Assembly: GCF_047511655.1 (NCBI RefSeq)
Contig: NC_133386.1
Location: 77,317,501 to 77,381,500, forward strand
DNA length: 64,000 bases
From: Castor canadensis
Lineage: Eukaryota > Chordata > Mammalia > Rodentia > Castoridae
Direction: 5' to 3'
This document shows positions 34,042-45,416 of this stretch, one piece after another. The translations under genes and the position numbers were made by a program. The stretch's first letter is position 1. Each line of letters opens with the position of its first letter. Under the pieces are notes generated by a model. That model made no database searches. It worked only from the letters and a program-made list of their open reading frames with translations, and was not told where the DNA came from.

Positions 34042-34214
34042 TATTGGGGTTTAAACTCAGGGCCTACACCTTGAGCCACTCCATCAGCCCTTTTTAGTGA
34101 TGGGTTTTTTCGAGATACAATCTCGCAAACTATTTGCCTGGGCTGGCTTCAAACCAACATCCTCCTGATCTTTGCCTCTAGGATTACTGGCATGAGCCAC
34201 CGACACCCCGCTGG
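34041..34214 (-). mobile_element. Composite SINE, short form
   Basis: It shows GTATTGGGGTTTAAACTCAG, CACTCCATCAGCCC, then GATGGGTTTTTTCGAGATAC and GATTACTGGCATGAGCCACC: one tRNA-like unit joined to one B1-like unit, reversed. Confidence 0.85.
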
Positions 34215-34350
34215 ACGGCTTTCATTTGTTTGCCTTCAATTTTGAAGATACTTTTGCTGAGTATAGAATTTTTAGGTAGTTTATTTTTTTCTTTGAGCAC
34301 TTTGATTCTGTTCTATTGACTTTTTATCATATTTCTCATGAAAAGTCATT

Positions 34351-34680
34351 ATTGTCATCCCTTGGTATCTGGGGGAGATTTGTTTCAGAATTTGCCACAG
34401 ATACCAAAGTTTGTAAATGCTTAAGTTCCTTACGTAAAATGGTACGGTATTTGCTTATTCCTATGCACATCTTCCCATGTACTCTCAGTCACCTCTTCTT
34501 TACTTATAGTACCAATACAGTATAAATGCTATGTAAATAGTTGTTATACTGTATTGTTTATGGAACAATGACAAGGAACAAAAGTCCATACATGTTCAAT
34601 CCAGACACAATTTTTTTTTTCAAAACATTTTTAATCCACTGTTGGTTGAATAGAACCTAATAGAACAGAGGGACTGTTAT
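34351..34680 (+). mobile_element. MER2 DNA transposon, copy 2
   Basis: TTGTCATCCCTTGGTATCTG, GTAAAATGGTACGGTATTTG and the long match TATGTAAATAGTTGTTATAC with TGTATTGTTTATGGAACAAT, then GTTGGTTGAATAGAACC. It runs nearly the full length of MER2, inserted in the old L1. Confidence 0.9.
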
Positions 34681-36006
34681 GTCTTTTTTCCCTATTTTCA
34701 AGGTTTTGGCTTTATCCTTATACTTTGGCAGTATGATTAAGATGTATCTTAGTATACCTTTCTTATATTTATCCTGTTTGAAGTTGATTGGCCATCATTG
34801 ATCTGTGAATTTATAGTTTGCATCAAAATGAAAAATTGTTTGGCCATTAATTCTTCAAATACTATTTCTGCTTTTTGTTCCCTGGTCCTGTTCTTAATTA
34901 CAGGTATCTCGTAAAACACCAAGTTTTGCCCTGTATGTCACCAAAGATTCTTTTATGGACTTTTTTTCCTTTCTTTGCTTCAGTTTATATTGCTATGCCT
35001 TCACATTCACTGATCTTTTCTTTAATCTGCTGCTAATTCCACCCATTATTTTTTTTCTTTAAAAAGTTCCTTTGTATTTTTTTTAAAATCTGTTTTGTTT
35101 CCTCATTATGTTCATTTTTTTCAAGTACTTAATACAAAGCATATTTTACAGATGACAACATTTCAGTTCTGGGTATCTTTCTGCTTTTTCTCATTGTATT
35201 TTTTCTTTTGGATATTGGATATTTTATTAGATACTGGATATTGTGGATTTTATGTCATTGAGTGTCAGGATTTGTTTCTCCTTTTGAAAATGTTGAGCTT
35301 TTTTCTGGTATCTAGTTGTTCCTGCCACTTGATCCTTTCAAGGCTTTTCTTATTTTCATTAGGGGAAGTAGCCACTATAGGTATTGTTTAACCCTATTAC
35401 TAAGGCATGGCCTTCCAAGGTTTGTACCAATGGCCCGTAGTGATCAGTGAGGACCTTCTAGTCAAGCAGGTTTGAGCTTGAATGTCTCCCTTGTCCTGTG
35501 TGAACTCAGAATTGTCCAACCTACAGATTCATAGCTGTTCTTGGCTAAATGTACACATTAGCAGCTTAGCATTTAGTAATAAGTGAAAAAAAAAAGTGAA
35601 AGGGATAACAATGCAGATTTCTAGAGCTTTTTTCCCAAATAATATGGAAGATGCTGAGTATTAACGATGATAATTTTCCATAAAAATCACTTCCATTTCA
35701 TTTTGCTTTTTCATTTTTATGTAACTGAATTGGCTTTGATGTTTGTTTCAGAAATCTCTTGACATATTTTTTCCTTACCATTATTTCCTGTGTCTCATTC
35801 TCTCTCTCTTTTTCTCAATAACATTTCTTTCTTATTTCAGACCTACTTTATTTATGACAGATTCCTGGGGAGGAGGTTTTGTCATTCATAGGTTATAAGT
35901 TAATACTTGCCTGTAAGTTATTCAGTTACTCAATGAAAATACTAGAATATAGTTTGGAATAATGCACATGAGATTAGCAATTTGGCAATTAGAAATAGTA
36001 TTTTCA

Positions 36007-36076
36007 GGGCTCAAGGTTATAGCTCAATGGTAGAGTGAGACTGGGTTCAATCCCTAGCACCACAGCAAAAAAAAAC
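36007..36076 (+). mobile_element. Short ID-like SINE
   Basis: GGGCTCAAGGTTATAGCTCA, ATGGTAGAG, then box B (GGGTTCAATCCC) and TAGCACCACAGC with an A-rich tail. The middle of the ID body is shortened compared with the 1.2-kb copy. Confidence 0.8.
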
Positions 36077-36111
36077 TGCTATTCTCAACATTTTAACTTC
36101 TAATCTTCTCA

Positions 36112-36268
36112 GCAATCCCTCAAGATAAGTACTATTTTTATCCCCACATAACAGATGGAAAAAATGAGGCCAAGAAATCAATTCTGTAGCTGAAAATAGT
36201 AGAACAAGGAATTGAATCTAGGCCTTCTGGCTTCAGGTAAAGCAGCAAAGCACTGTGCTACTCTCCCT
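36112..36268 (-). repeat. MIR element
   Basis: ATTTTTATCCCCACATAACA, GATGGAAAAAATGAGGCCAA and AGGAATTGAATCTAGGCCTT reproduce the reverse complement of the MIR core (… cattttacagatgaggaaac …) in order. Confidence 0.7.
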
Positions 36269-36579
36269 GAACTGTTTGTTACCCTTCTTTGTTGTCACAC
36301 ACACTGCAACCCCTTCCTCTGATTCCCAAGTCCTAAGAACTTCTTTGAGTTCAGTGTCATACATTCCCATAGCTCCTGTCTTCTTATTCATCTTGTGTTA
36401 AGTAACTCTAATCTAACTTCAGTAATTTAATTACTTAAATTTCGGTAGCCTCCACCTAGAATAGTAAATTTTTAATCATTTTATATTGGGCCTACTACCT
36501 AGAAGTACATCTAATACAATGTAATTACTCTTTACTGTTTTGCAAATTTGATTATATCCACTGATACTTAGAAAATCCC

Positions 36580-37300
36580 AGTGTTCTTTCTCATGCAGAA
36601 GAGGAACAAATGTTTCTGTGATGTAGTTAACCAACTCATCTAGCTTGTCTGCACAAATTCCAGCACCTATGCTGTTCCAAATTCATATTTTTATAGCAGA
36701 AATGGAGGTGTTTCTGTAGCCCGATTTCACTGGGAGCATATCCCTATGTAACTGCTAAGCCCTTTCAAACTCATTCTCAAACTTCTTAAGTTGTCCCCTC
36801 CATTGTAAGAGAAAAGACGATTCCAGAAGCAGGCACATTAGTATTCATGTAGTCTTTTTCCCATCAGCTCATCCTGTTTTTTTCACTGTAACGTAATCTT
36901 TTCAAATACAAATAAGATACTTGTTTCAAAAGTGATCAGAACCACTCTGAAAAATCTGTTCACCTTCCTTCAGCTCACAGATTTCAGTCAGTGCTTTTAA
37001 GAGCCAAAAGCAACTTGAAAATTGAGCAGATACAGCTCAAATAACCCCTGCACCACCTTCATAAGTAGACTGATGGCATCAGTTAACTGGTAGATATCTT
37101 TTCCTTCTGCTCCAAAGTCATTCCAATATAACTTAGAGGCTTTAACCCAGAAGTACTTGGAGTCAGGAAACAGCAAAAGTCATGTAGGTTCAATGTTTTC
37201 CTAAGGAATGGATCAGAGATTGATCTTTCAGAAGTACTGTTTAATGCTTACACCAACGATACCTGCGAAGACCAAAAAAAGCAACTTGAAATAAGCAAAA
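36580..37300 (-). pseudogene. Possible unidentified protein-coding remnant (weak)
   Basis: The minus strand shows several open blocks in shifting frames, for example DSKYFWVKASKLYWNDFGAE and KALTEICELKEGEQIFQ, separated by stops and frameshifts. The impression is of a broken retrocopy inside intron 6. I do not recognise the parent protein, see no TSD or poly(A) tail, and cannot rule out chance. Confidence 0.25.
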
Positions 37301-37713
37301 TCCAACCTTTTTTTTTTTTTTTTAAAGTGTCAGGAGTTCTCAAAGTGCTGCCTTTTATAAGTAAGAAATAGAAGGTTTATGTCTTGGCAAAAAACAAGTC
37401 CTAAAGTTTTAAAGAAAATGTAAAAATTGTTGGACAGCTCTAGAAATTTTTAGTTGGCTAATATAAAAGACAAAAATATAAGGCTCTTAGAACTCTTTGA
37501 AAGTATAAAAATGAAATAAATCTCTGATGGTCTTAAAAATTGAATTCAGTAAATCTTTACAGAAAATGCAATCTCTTAATGTACCTTTTTATTAATATCT
37601 CAATAAATTATTCTTATACACACTTACTCCTTTTGGATATCACCAGTCTTTTCCTGGAATTTGACTTTTTTTGGCAGTGTGATCCTTACACTTTTTTAAA
37701 TTATTTCCCTCAG

Positions 37714-37832
37714 AAAATTACAGTGATGATTTTGAAGATGCAGAGGATATTGATGCACCTTTGCTTACTAAAGATGAAGAGACTCATTGTGAAGAAAATC
37801 CCAAATTAGAAAAGATAAATGAACCCAAGCAG
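37714..37832 (+). CDS. CEP162: CEP162 exon 7
   Basis: The acceptor is ATTTCCCTCAG|AAAATTAC and the donor CCCAAGCAG|GTATAT; phase 1 in, 0 out (119 nt). It encodes ENYSDDFEDAEDIDAPLLTK and continues acidic to NEPKQ. The core ENYSDDFED matches human. It follows a 4.9-kb intron of old L1 and other repeats. Confidence 0.93.
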
Positions 37833-39514
37833 GTATATATCAGTTTTGTATTCTGTGGTTTGTGACTTCTTTCATCAGTTTGGCTATTTGCCTTGTGAAG
37901 ATATCAGAATAAGAAGTTCATAGTGTTGCCCATTGTTGTATGAGTTTCTTCACATTTGGTTTAACATTTTCTTAACTTAGGATGTCTGTTTAACATAAAT
38001 TTTAAAAAAAAAGTCATGACAATTGATGATTTTATGAGAGATAGCTTTTGTCAGATAATTTCCTCAAGTTAAGCTTTAGAATTTGAAAACAATTGAAATT
38101 TTAAAACTAATTTTTAAGCTGGTATTTTGTTACCCTCTGTGATAGGACATATCTTTGTGAACTGTATAAATGCCCCTCCTCAGTACTTACGCTAGATAAC
38201 ATTAGTATCTGAAACATAGTCAGTTAAGATGAGGCTTACATTATTCCATTCACATTCAGTGGTGATATATTCTAATTCTCTCTATTCCCAGATCTTACTA
38301 AGACTCGTTCCAGGCTTTTGCTACATATTGCCTGCAGAATAGCCTTATCGTTGAAAATAGGTAGTAGTAACTAGTAGAATAATTCCTGTTTGTTATTTTT
38401 GTCTTCACCTGAATACAGTCTTTTTGGAACAGTACACTAGGATTAGATGTTTTGAACTTGAGTGAAACTAATGACTAAATAGAAGAAACACTTCAGGGTA
38501 TATATAAGTATTCTTACTTTTTAATTTACATGATGCTTTTCATATGTATATATGTCAGTATATGTATTTGTTGGTGGGGTATACTTAAATAGTCTTATTT
38601 TGAGGGTATACATAAATTGTCTAATTTTTAAATTTTATTTGGTACTTTTCCTTGAAAAAAAAATATATATGTCACTCAGTTTGGTGGGTTGGGAGAGAAG
38701 ATGATTTTAGAAATAATACAAAAGTTCATGTGACCTGATGAGTATCCTTAGAAATTTAATGGGATTCGTAGTTGGAATATGGCAGTTAACAGTATTGTAT
38801 GAAAACATTAATAGGTCAAAAGAAGGCATGATAATGTGGTATATTAAGAAAGTATACCATGCATAAATATATGTCAACCTAAATATGGTAGCCTCGTAGA
38901 AAGCCGCATGAGTAAGAGTCAAAAGAAGAAGAAATTAAAGCTCTGTTACTATGGGAGGACCCTGCCTGCTGCCTAGGCAAGCGGGGAATAAAGGTGATAC
39001 TAATTATAAAAATTACTCTGAGGGAACCTATAATGTTGAAGAACTTCATCTGTCTTGCCATTTGGTTGCCTGCCTTTCTAAAAGTTACATCTTTCAAAAG
39101 GTAGACCAAACAGATATTTGGTCATTAATTTTGAACAATAAAGGGAAAATTGTTTGACAGTATTGTAATTGCAGACTCTTATGTGAAGTAGCCCTTTTAC
39201 ATTGATGTTTAAAAAAAAAAAAAAACAGAATTTTTAAGCAAAATAGATGAGGAGGTGGCACCTAGCTATTTTAGGCAAGAATTTTTAAGGCCTAAAATAA
39301 TTTTGGTAATTGCCAAGGTTCAGAAGTGTTTTGAGAGCTATAGACTCTCTGGGCTTGAGGAGTTACTGATGAAACCTAGGAAACAAGTTCCTGATCAGTT
39401 CCTGATCTCCTCATAGTGGAGTAAAGCACTGGTTTTCAAGTTTGTAATTGCTCATTTTGTGCTCATTTTATGTAATTTTGGTTTTAAAACATATAATAAT
39501 TTCCTTTAATTTAG
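37833..39514 (+). other. CEP162 intron 7, nothing recognised
   Basis: A+T-rich sequence with no repeat that I can name. Confidence 0.45.
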
Positions 39515-39545
39515 GAAGAAGAGAAAACTGGCATGCTGGCTAATG
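39515..39545 (+). CDS. CEP162: CEP162 exon 8 (31-nt microexon)
   Basis: Only 31 nt: acceptor CTTTAATTTAG|GAAGAAGAG, donor GCTAATG|GTAAAT. It encodes EEEKTGMLAN plus one base, and this peptide is present at this point in human CEP162 as I recall it. Because 31 is not a multiple of three, skipping would shift the frame. Confidence 0.9.
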
Positions 39546-40047
39546 GTAAATATTATGTTTATTTATAGATTTTTATGGACATACAATTAGTCTGCTCAAA
39601 GTTTCATCTAAATAATTCTGAATAAATCACTCTTTGTTTTTAAATATTTTTAAATGTTAATTCTAAGGAATTAACATTTGTAGCTTTTCTCAGTAGTATG
39701 TCTTTTATGTCTATCATGAATCCATCTGTTATATTTGAGAATGTTTCCATTTTGTTATTTTCCTCAAGATCTTTGCCCTCCACATGTAAATCTGCATTAG
39801 AGCACATTTGTTGTGTATTATTGTTTATTAATGTTTTTGTTGTATATGTCTATGCTTTCATATGTAGGAAGAAAATTATGCTAGTATATGTGTGTATGTA
39901 TACATATATGTGTATACATATAAGATTGTATACCACTTACATCTAAACATTTATTTTTAGGCATTCCTTATGATTAATTTTTTTAGGACAAAAAAACCAC
40001 ACAAGTTTTTCTGCATTCCCTATAGTTTTTCTTTTATCTTCTTCCAG

Positions 40048-40164
40048 TTGTGCTGCTTGACTCATTTGACTCTGTTGAAGAGGTGAACCTTAATGGACAA
40101 GATGAAGCAACACCTAAACCTAAGGCCCTCCCAGAAATGAGTGATAAAGAAATGACAGGAACAG
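40048..40164 (+). CDS. CEP162: CEP162 exon 9
   Basis: The acceptor follows a pyrimidine-rich tract (TTATCTTCTTCCAG|TTGTG) and the donor is GGAACAG|GTAAAA; phase 1 in and out (117 nt, frame-neutral if skipped). It encodes VVLLDSFDSVEEVNLNG and ends near EMSDKEMTGTG. The VVLLDSFDSV motif matches human CEP162. Confidence 0.93.
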
Positions 40165-41137
40165 GTAAAAGTATTTTAGAAATTAGCTATTCTCTAAGTA
40201 TGGAATACTTTATAACTAATTGACTTCATTTCTAGGAAAACACATAAAATAACCCCATTGACAATGAAAACCTTAAAGCTCATATTTTTCCATCATATCT
40301 AACAATCTAATAAGACATTACTAATAGTGACAATACTAATAGGCCAACTCAAGTGTGATTTTAAATACTTACAAATGAATGCTGTTAATACAAAATGTAG
40401 CACTATAGAGGAATATTAACTAATTTGCTGTGATCCATCAGAATATTTGGTTTAATTTGCCATATGTAGGAGAAATGGGACTGGGTCTTAGTTGTACTTT
40501 TTCATAGTTTCCCCATTTTTAGGAAGAAGCTAGGTTACACTCCCAAATTCTGAACTGTCCAAGACAACTGGGCTTTCTTTAAGCTTGTAAAGGTCTTTGA
40601 GACAGTGCCTTTTAAACTTCTTAATGCAATGGAGCACTTATCTCCAATTGTAATCTTACCTAGAAGTCTCTATACAGGTAAAAATGACATTGTGTCAGAC
40701 AGTATATTTTGTTATGTTGTATAGTATAAATTACCCTAAATTTGTCACATTATTGTTTACAAATGGAAACTTTTAATCAACTTGCTTTATAGTCTCAGGA
40801 TACTTACTAGTCAGCTAAACTGATCCAGGCAGATAAAAGAGCAAAGGAAATCACTAACCAACTTTAAGCATCAGCTTGCATTTTATTTTTATTTTACTTT
40901 TTATTCTTACTCTCTTTTGTAGTATATCTACAGAAAACCTCATGTGTCACAGTGGTATAGCTTGATACATCTTTAAATACTGAACACAGCAACCAAATCA
41001 AAAAGCAAAAGTCCCAAACATCTTGTCAAATCCTTTATTTCTTGTCACTGTCCTTCCAGAAGTCATCACTATATAAACTTGTTTCATACACTTTTATCTT
41101 CAAATATAAATATTAAAGTAAAAAAAAAAACAATCTA
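40165..41137 (+). other. CEP162 intron 9, left part, nothing recognised
   Basis: No gene or named repeat seen. Confidence 0.45.
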
Positions 41138-41255
41138 AGGTGGGTGCAGTGGCACACACCTCTAATCTCAGCACTGGGGAGGCTGAGGCATGAGGATAGC
41201 AAGTTTGAGGCCATCCTGGGATACAGAGTGACACCCTGTTTCAAAACAAACAAAA
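41138..41255 (+). mobile_element. B1-like SINE
   Basis: GGTGGGTGCAGTGGCACACA, CCTCTAATCTCAGCACTGGG and GAGGCTGAGGCATGAGGATA with a CAAAACAAACAAAAA tail: a single B1-like unit in sense orientation to CEP162. Confidence 0.9.
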
Positions 41256-41885
41256 ATTATCTGGTGACACAGAATTTTGCCATCAAGACATGTTACTCAC
41301 TAGTTGCCCAACTGGTTGTTCTACCATAATGAACATGTGCAGAGCACATGTTCCTTACTTATTTAAATAACCATGTCACATATGCTATGATAGTCTGCCC
41401 ACTTGAATAGTTTTTGGTAAGCAGACATGAATTCTTTCAAAAGACTAACAGAGCTGCAGCTTTTCTAAGCAGCAATGTACTATAGGAAGGTAATATGTGT
41501 GCAGGATGGCCAGAGAAATGTTAAGTTGTGCATCAAAACAAGTAAAAGAGAAGGCAAAAAGTAATAAAAAATATTGCACTACATAATGTCTTCAAAATGC
41601 TACAATTGTGGATGTGGCACATTTGAGTGTGCAGGTTGGATTTTATTACAAATTTTAAGTTATAGAACATGGTTTGAAGTGGAATTTCAGTTAGATATCT
41701 TTAGAGTCTATGAAGAATTATAATTTTATGAGATACAGTAGGAAAATCACTGGTGTAGGTTATAAGAAAAACTCAGAAATCAAATCAAAAGTATATTGCT
41801 CAAAGTAAAAATTCTAAGATGATCCACGATGTGTAAAAGCTATAGTTTTGGGTCTTGTTCTTAAATATTAAATAATCTGGTCAGT

Positions 41886-42062
41886 AATTAGAAGGTGGTA
41901 GAGTATGAATTATTGTCATATGGAGTTGGATTCATATTTCCAACTTTGCTATGTGACATGGAACAATTAATGCCTCTAACCCTTTCCTCCTCATTCAAAT
42001 GAGGCCTTTTAATGTCAACTGATCATGATAGTGCATAGTAGTACAGTGTTAAGATTCAGCAA
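41886..42062 (+). repeat. MIR element (weak)
   Basis: ATATTTCCAACTTTGCTATG, GTGACATGGAACAATTAATG and CCTCTAACCCTTTCCTCCTC follow the MIR core order. Confidence 0.5.
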
Positions 42063-44584
42063 GCATTAAGCAGCAATTTTTTTTTCTTCTTTTTCTAGCA
42101 ATTGTATGGTTATTAGCATTATTTATAACCTTCCATTAATAGTTGAAGCTATAAGAAAGAACCTGACAACATATAGTATAAACACTTTCTGATTGTGGGG
42201 TATTGAATTTACCCTAGAGCACATTTGGAAGTCTTCAAAAGAGTATTTGGACATGGTATAAGAACTGAAAATTCAATGGTATTTTTTTGTTTTTGTTGTT
42301 GTTTGGTTTTGTTTTTACCATGGTTTTCCTAAGTAATAATTATGCTGTATAGATAAAGTGTCGTCAATGATTGTCTTTTCTTAATAATATCATTTGTGAA
42401 ATTCTTTGTGTTATGCTGTATTAAAGAGGCTAGTAAATATAAAAATGAGGTTTTCCTAACATTGAGGCTAGAAAGGCTAAATAGAGCTAGCCTTTTATTT
42501 TCTTTTCTCTTCTAGGCAGGTACCATTTTATGCCAAGACTATATGTGGGAGTAGGCACAGGATGACACTTGCTTCATGAAACTTTGCCCTGTCCTCTGCA
42601 AAATAGTATTTGACACTTCTCAGAGTTCTAAAATTGAAAAATATAGGGAACTTTGGATGTACAGTAATAGAGTAACTGCACAGAATCCTTTCATTTTTAA
42701 TGTAAAGACAGATAAGTAAGCCCTTATGATAGAATGCATGAAAATAGTTAATTTACATAATCATGGAATTATTTTTAATATAACTTGAGTTAATGACTCC
42801 AGTTAGGACAAAAGGATGTTTCTCTACTATCTTTTCTGAAAAGGTTCTAATACCTTTTTTATCCCCCATCTCTAATTCCTAACCTTTAGGTTATTTTTCT
42901 GCTTTTGTTGCTTTAAAACGTGGGAGCTACTTTCTGATAATCTTGTGCCTATTGAATGAGATATGAGCCTTCATTGTTGCTAGACTGTTTACTATTTCTT
43001 TTATGTATACTCAGCAGACACTTAAATGTCCTTTTATTTTTATGGAGGAAAGAAAACACCTTGTGCCTCTTTTCATAGAAATTATCTCTTTCCTTTGGTC
43101 ATGCTACCCTGAGTCTGGCTGGTAGTTTGGAGAAAAAAATTAGGCTCACCTTAACAGACAAGACATTTTTCTTCAGGTGTTCTTGGAGAATCCCTGTCCC
43201 TTAAGTATTGTTAATTGTACTCTACCAGTATCCTCTACTTTTTTGTTCTTAATTTTTGTAAGCATATTTGTTATTTATTGCTTGTGTTCCAAATAGCCCT
43301 GGTAACATGAAACACTGGCTAAAAAGAAATCACATTGTATGGCACTCTTACACTTACATGTGGCACTCGACTATCTCTTACCTTTATAGTTAAAAATAGT
43401 CCCTTAAGAGTTGGTTTTTGTACAATTTACAGTGTGTATAGAAGATGAAGCTATATATACTGTTTTGTTCTTAAGCATTAATTAACCATGGATATCAAGG
43501 GGAAAGGAGACCGGTCCCCCTGTTTGTCTTTTTTTTCCATTCTTGTATGACTCATTCTTTAATTTTGAAAATTCTGTAAGGAGTGAAAATTTTTTAAATG
43601 ACTGAGTAGGTACTCAAATACCTGAGATCATTACTGTCATTAGTTTCTTTGAATCACTTTTTCTGAAATTTGTCAGCTGGTAAAAGGAGACAGTTAATAG
43701 AGAAGGAAGAATAAATAATGATATCAACATTTCTACTTGGTGACCAAGTAAATAGTAATGCCATTAGCTAAACTAGGAAATACTGGTAGTAGCACAAGTT
43801 TTGTTGAAGAATATTAGATGTGATTTATTTATAGGACAATCTAAATATTTGTTAGAAAGTTCCATACTCAGAAAAGAAAAAAGGACAAAAGACAGATTTG
43901 GAAGTAATGAACATTTGAGTATAAAGTGGGAAGGTTAAAAAAGAGGGCTAGAGATAAGGCACCAGAATGAGCCATTGACCATAAGAAATGGAGAAATAGC
44001 CATTGGTGTGATAGGTGTAACAAGGAGAAGAAAAGATGTAGAAGAAACAGTTACCAGAAAAATGACCATGTAAAATATCTCATAGGTTGAAAAGAACTGA
44101 GAAAATTATTTTGAATTATAGGAGCTTTGACAGGATGTTGAAACACATAGTGTATTGCAAAGTTAGTGGAGTGAATTGTAATTTAAAAAACTACAGACTA
44201 CAAAATGGTACAGGATAACAGAGAACAAGAGAGTGATAGTGCTGAGGGAACGATAGACTCCTTCAAAATAATGTGTTAGTGTGGGAAATTTACGAATAGT
44301 TTTATCCAATGTCAAGATTGGTTAAGGATAATAGGGTGAGAGAGCAATAACCAGTGAGGTCAGACTTGATAGTTGCCATGTCACAACGCTTCGCAATTTG
44401 CTAAAAAGTATTAGTTACCAAGCCTGCTATGAGATCTATAATCCAGCCATGAATTATAGAGCTTTCTATTTGACTCTGCTTTTATAATGTTACTATCCTA
44501 CAGCCTTGTTCACTGTTCCTAAAATTAAGGAACGATGTTAGTGTTTTATTTCTCCTGTTTACTATGTAATGGCATTTATTTCAG
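42063..44584 (+). other. CEP162 intron 9, right part, nothing recognised
   Basis: No coding or repeat pattern could be named in this stretch. Confidence 0.45.
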
Positions 44585-44587
44585 CAG

Positions 44588-44779
44588 GTATTTCTTCCCG
44601 ACAAAGTACTAGTGACATTGAAGCCCTACATCAGGCTTATTGTCATGTAGCCCATTCCTTGGGAGATACAGATGAACAAAGAATTGAGAGTAAGACCATG
44701 GAAGATATCAGAAGCTCAGTGAAAGATCATCCTCAAGAAAATGAAGAGTCTTCAAAAAATATCTCTACTCCTGAATCTG
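44588..44779 (+). CDS. CEP162: CEP162 exon 10, with NAGNAG acceptor
   Basis: It encodes SSRQSTSDIEALHQAYCHVA, HSLGDTDEQRIES and NEESSKNISTPES. The acceptor is a tandem TCAG|CAG|GTATT. Use of the second AG (exon from 44588) is assumed here; use of the first (44585) adds one alanine codon without a frame change. The donor is GAATCTG|GTAAAA and the exon leaves phase 1. The block SDIEALHQAYCHVAHSLGD is strongly conserved. Confidence 0.94.
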
Positions 44780-45334
44780 GTAAAAAGCTGACAGATACAT
44801 CAAAGTTTTAAACTAGTTTGAGACATTCTTAAACAGTTTCTAGTAGAGTGTATTTTGAATTCAGTTTACAGTGGAGCTCATTTTTAGTCTCAAACTTAAT
44901 TAGGGTTTTTTCAAATGAAGTCTGGGAATCACTGATTCAAATGTAAAGTCAGAGCTGAACCCAGAATAAAATTTCAGTTCTTTTTTCTAATAAAACTTGA
45001 CCAAATCAGCAAATGTTGACCTTTTTTCACTCTTTCAGTATGCAGAGAATAGACTTTGAGATCAACTAACTACGTACTTAGCAAATATGTGTATGTTGTA
45101 GGTGTAAGTATATATTTATTATTGATATTTGAGAAATGTATTTGATATGCTTGATTTCATGGTAAATATCACAGGATACTTTCCTGTTACAAACAAGTTC
45201 ATCCTGGGAGGCTTCATTTATTGCACATGATGTTTTGTTAACTATTAGAGAAAATGTCATTTGGTGATGTTAAATGTGTAAATTAAGCCATGTAGATAAC
45301 ATTTTTGGTTTCTACTTTAACTTTTTTCTCTTAG

Positions 45335-45416
45335 ATCTGCCCACAGTAGAGGAATTGATGAAACCTATCAGAATAGATTCCTTTGGGGTCAGTGGTTTTG
45401 ATTTACACCCTGTCAG
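45335..45416 (+). CDS. CEP162: CEP162 exon 11
   Basis: The acceptor is TTTTTTCTCTTAG|ATCTGC and the donor CCTGTCAG|GTATGA; phase 1 to phase 2 (82 nt). It encodes DLPTVEELMKPIRIDSFGVS and then GFDLHPV, almost identical to the recalled human sequence. Confidence 0.95.

Larger units (their letters stand above)
33480..35500 (-). mobile_element. Old L1 5' region, split by a SINE and MER2
   Basis: Phrases in order, TTTGCTGAGTATAGAATTTT, AAGATGTATCTTAGTATACC, GGCCATTAATTCTTCAAATA, TTCACATTCACTGATCTTTT and TTAGATACTGGATATTGTGG, mirror the antisense of old L1/HAL1 5' and ORF1 text. A SINE at 34,041 and a MER2 at 34,351 are nested in it, so the L1 is older than both. Confidence 0.7.

Noticed and set aside
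37305-37323. Poly(T) run as the tail of the possible intron 6 remnant
   Set aside because: It lies at the wrong (5') end for a minus-strand retrocopy occupying 36,580-37,300.
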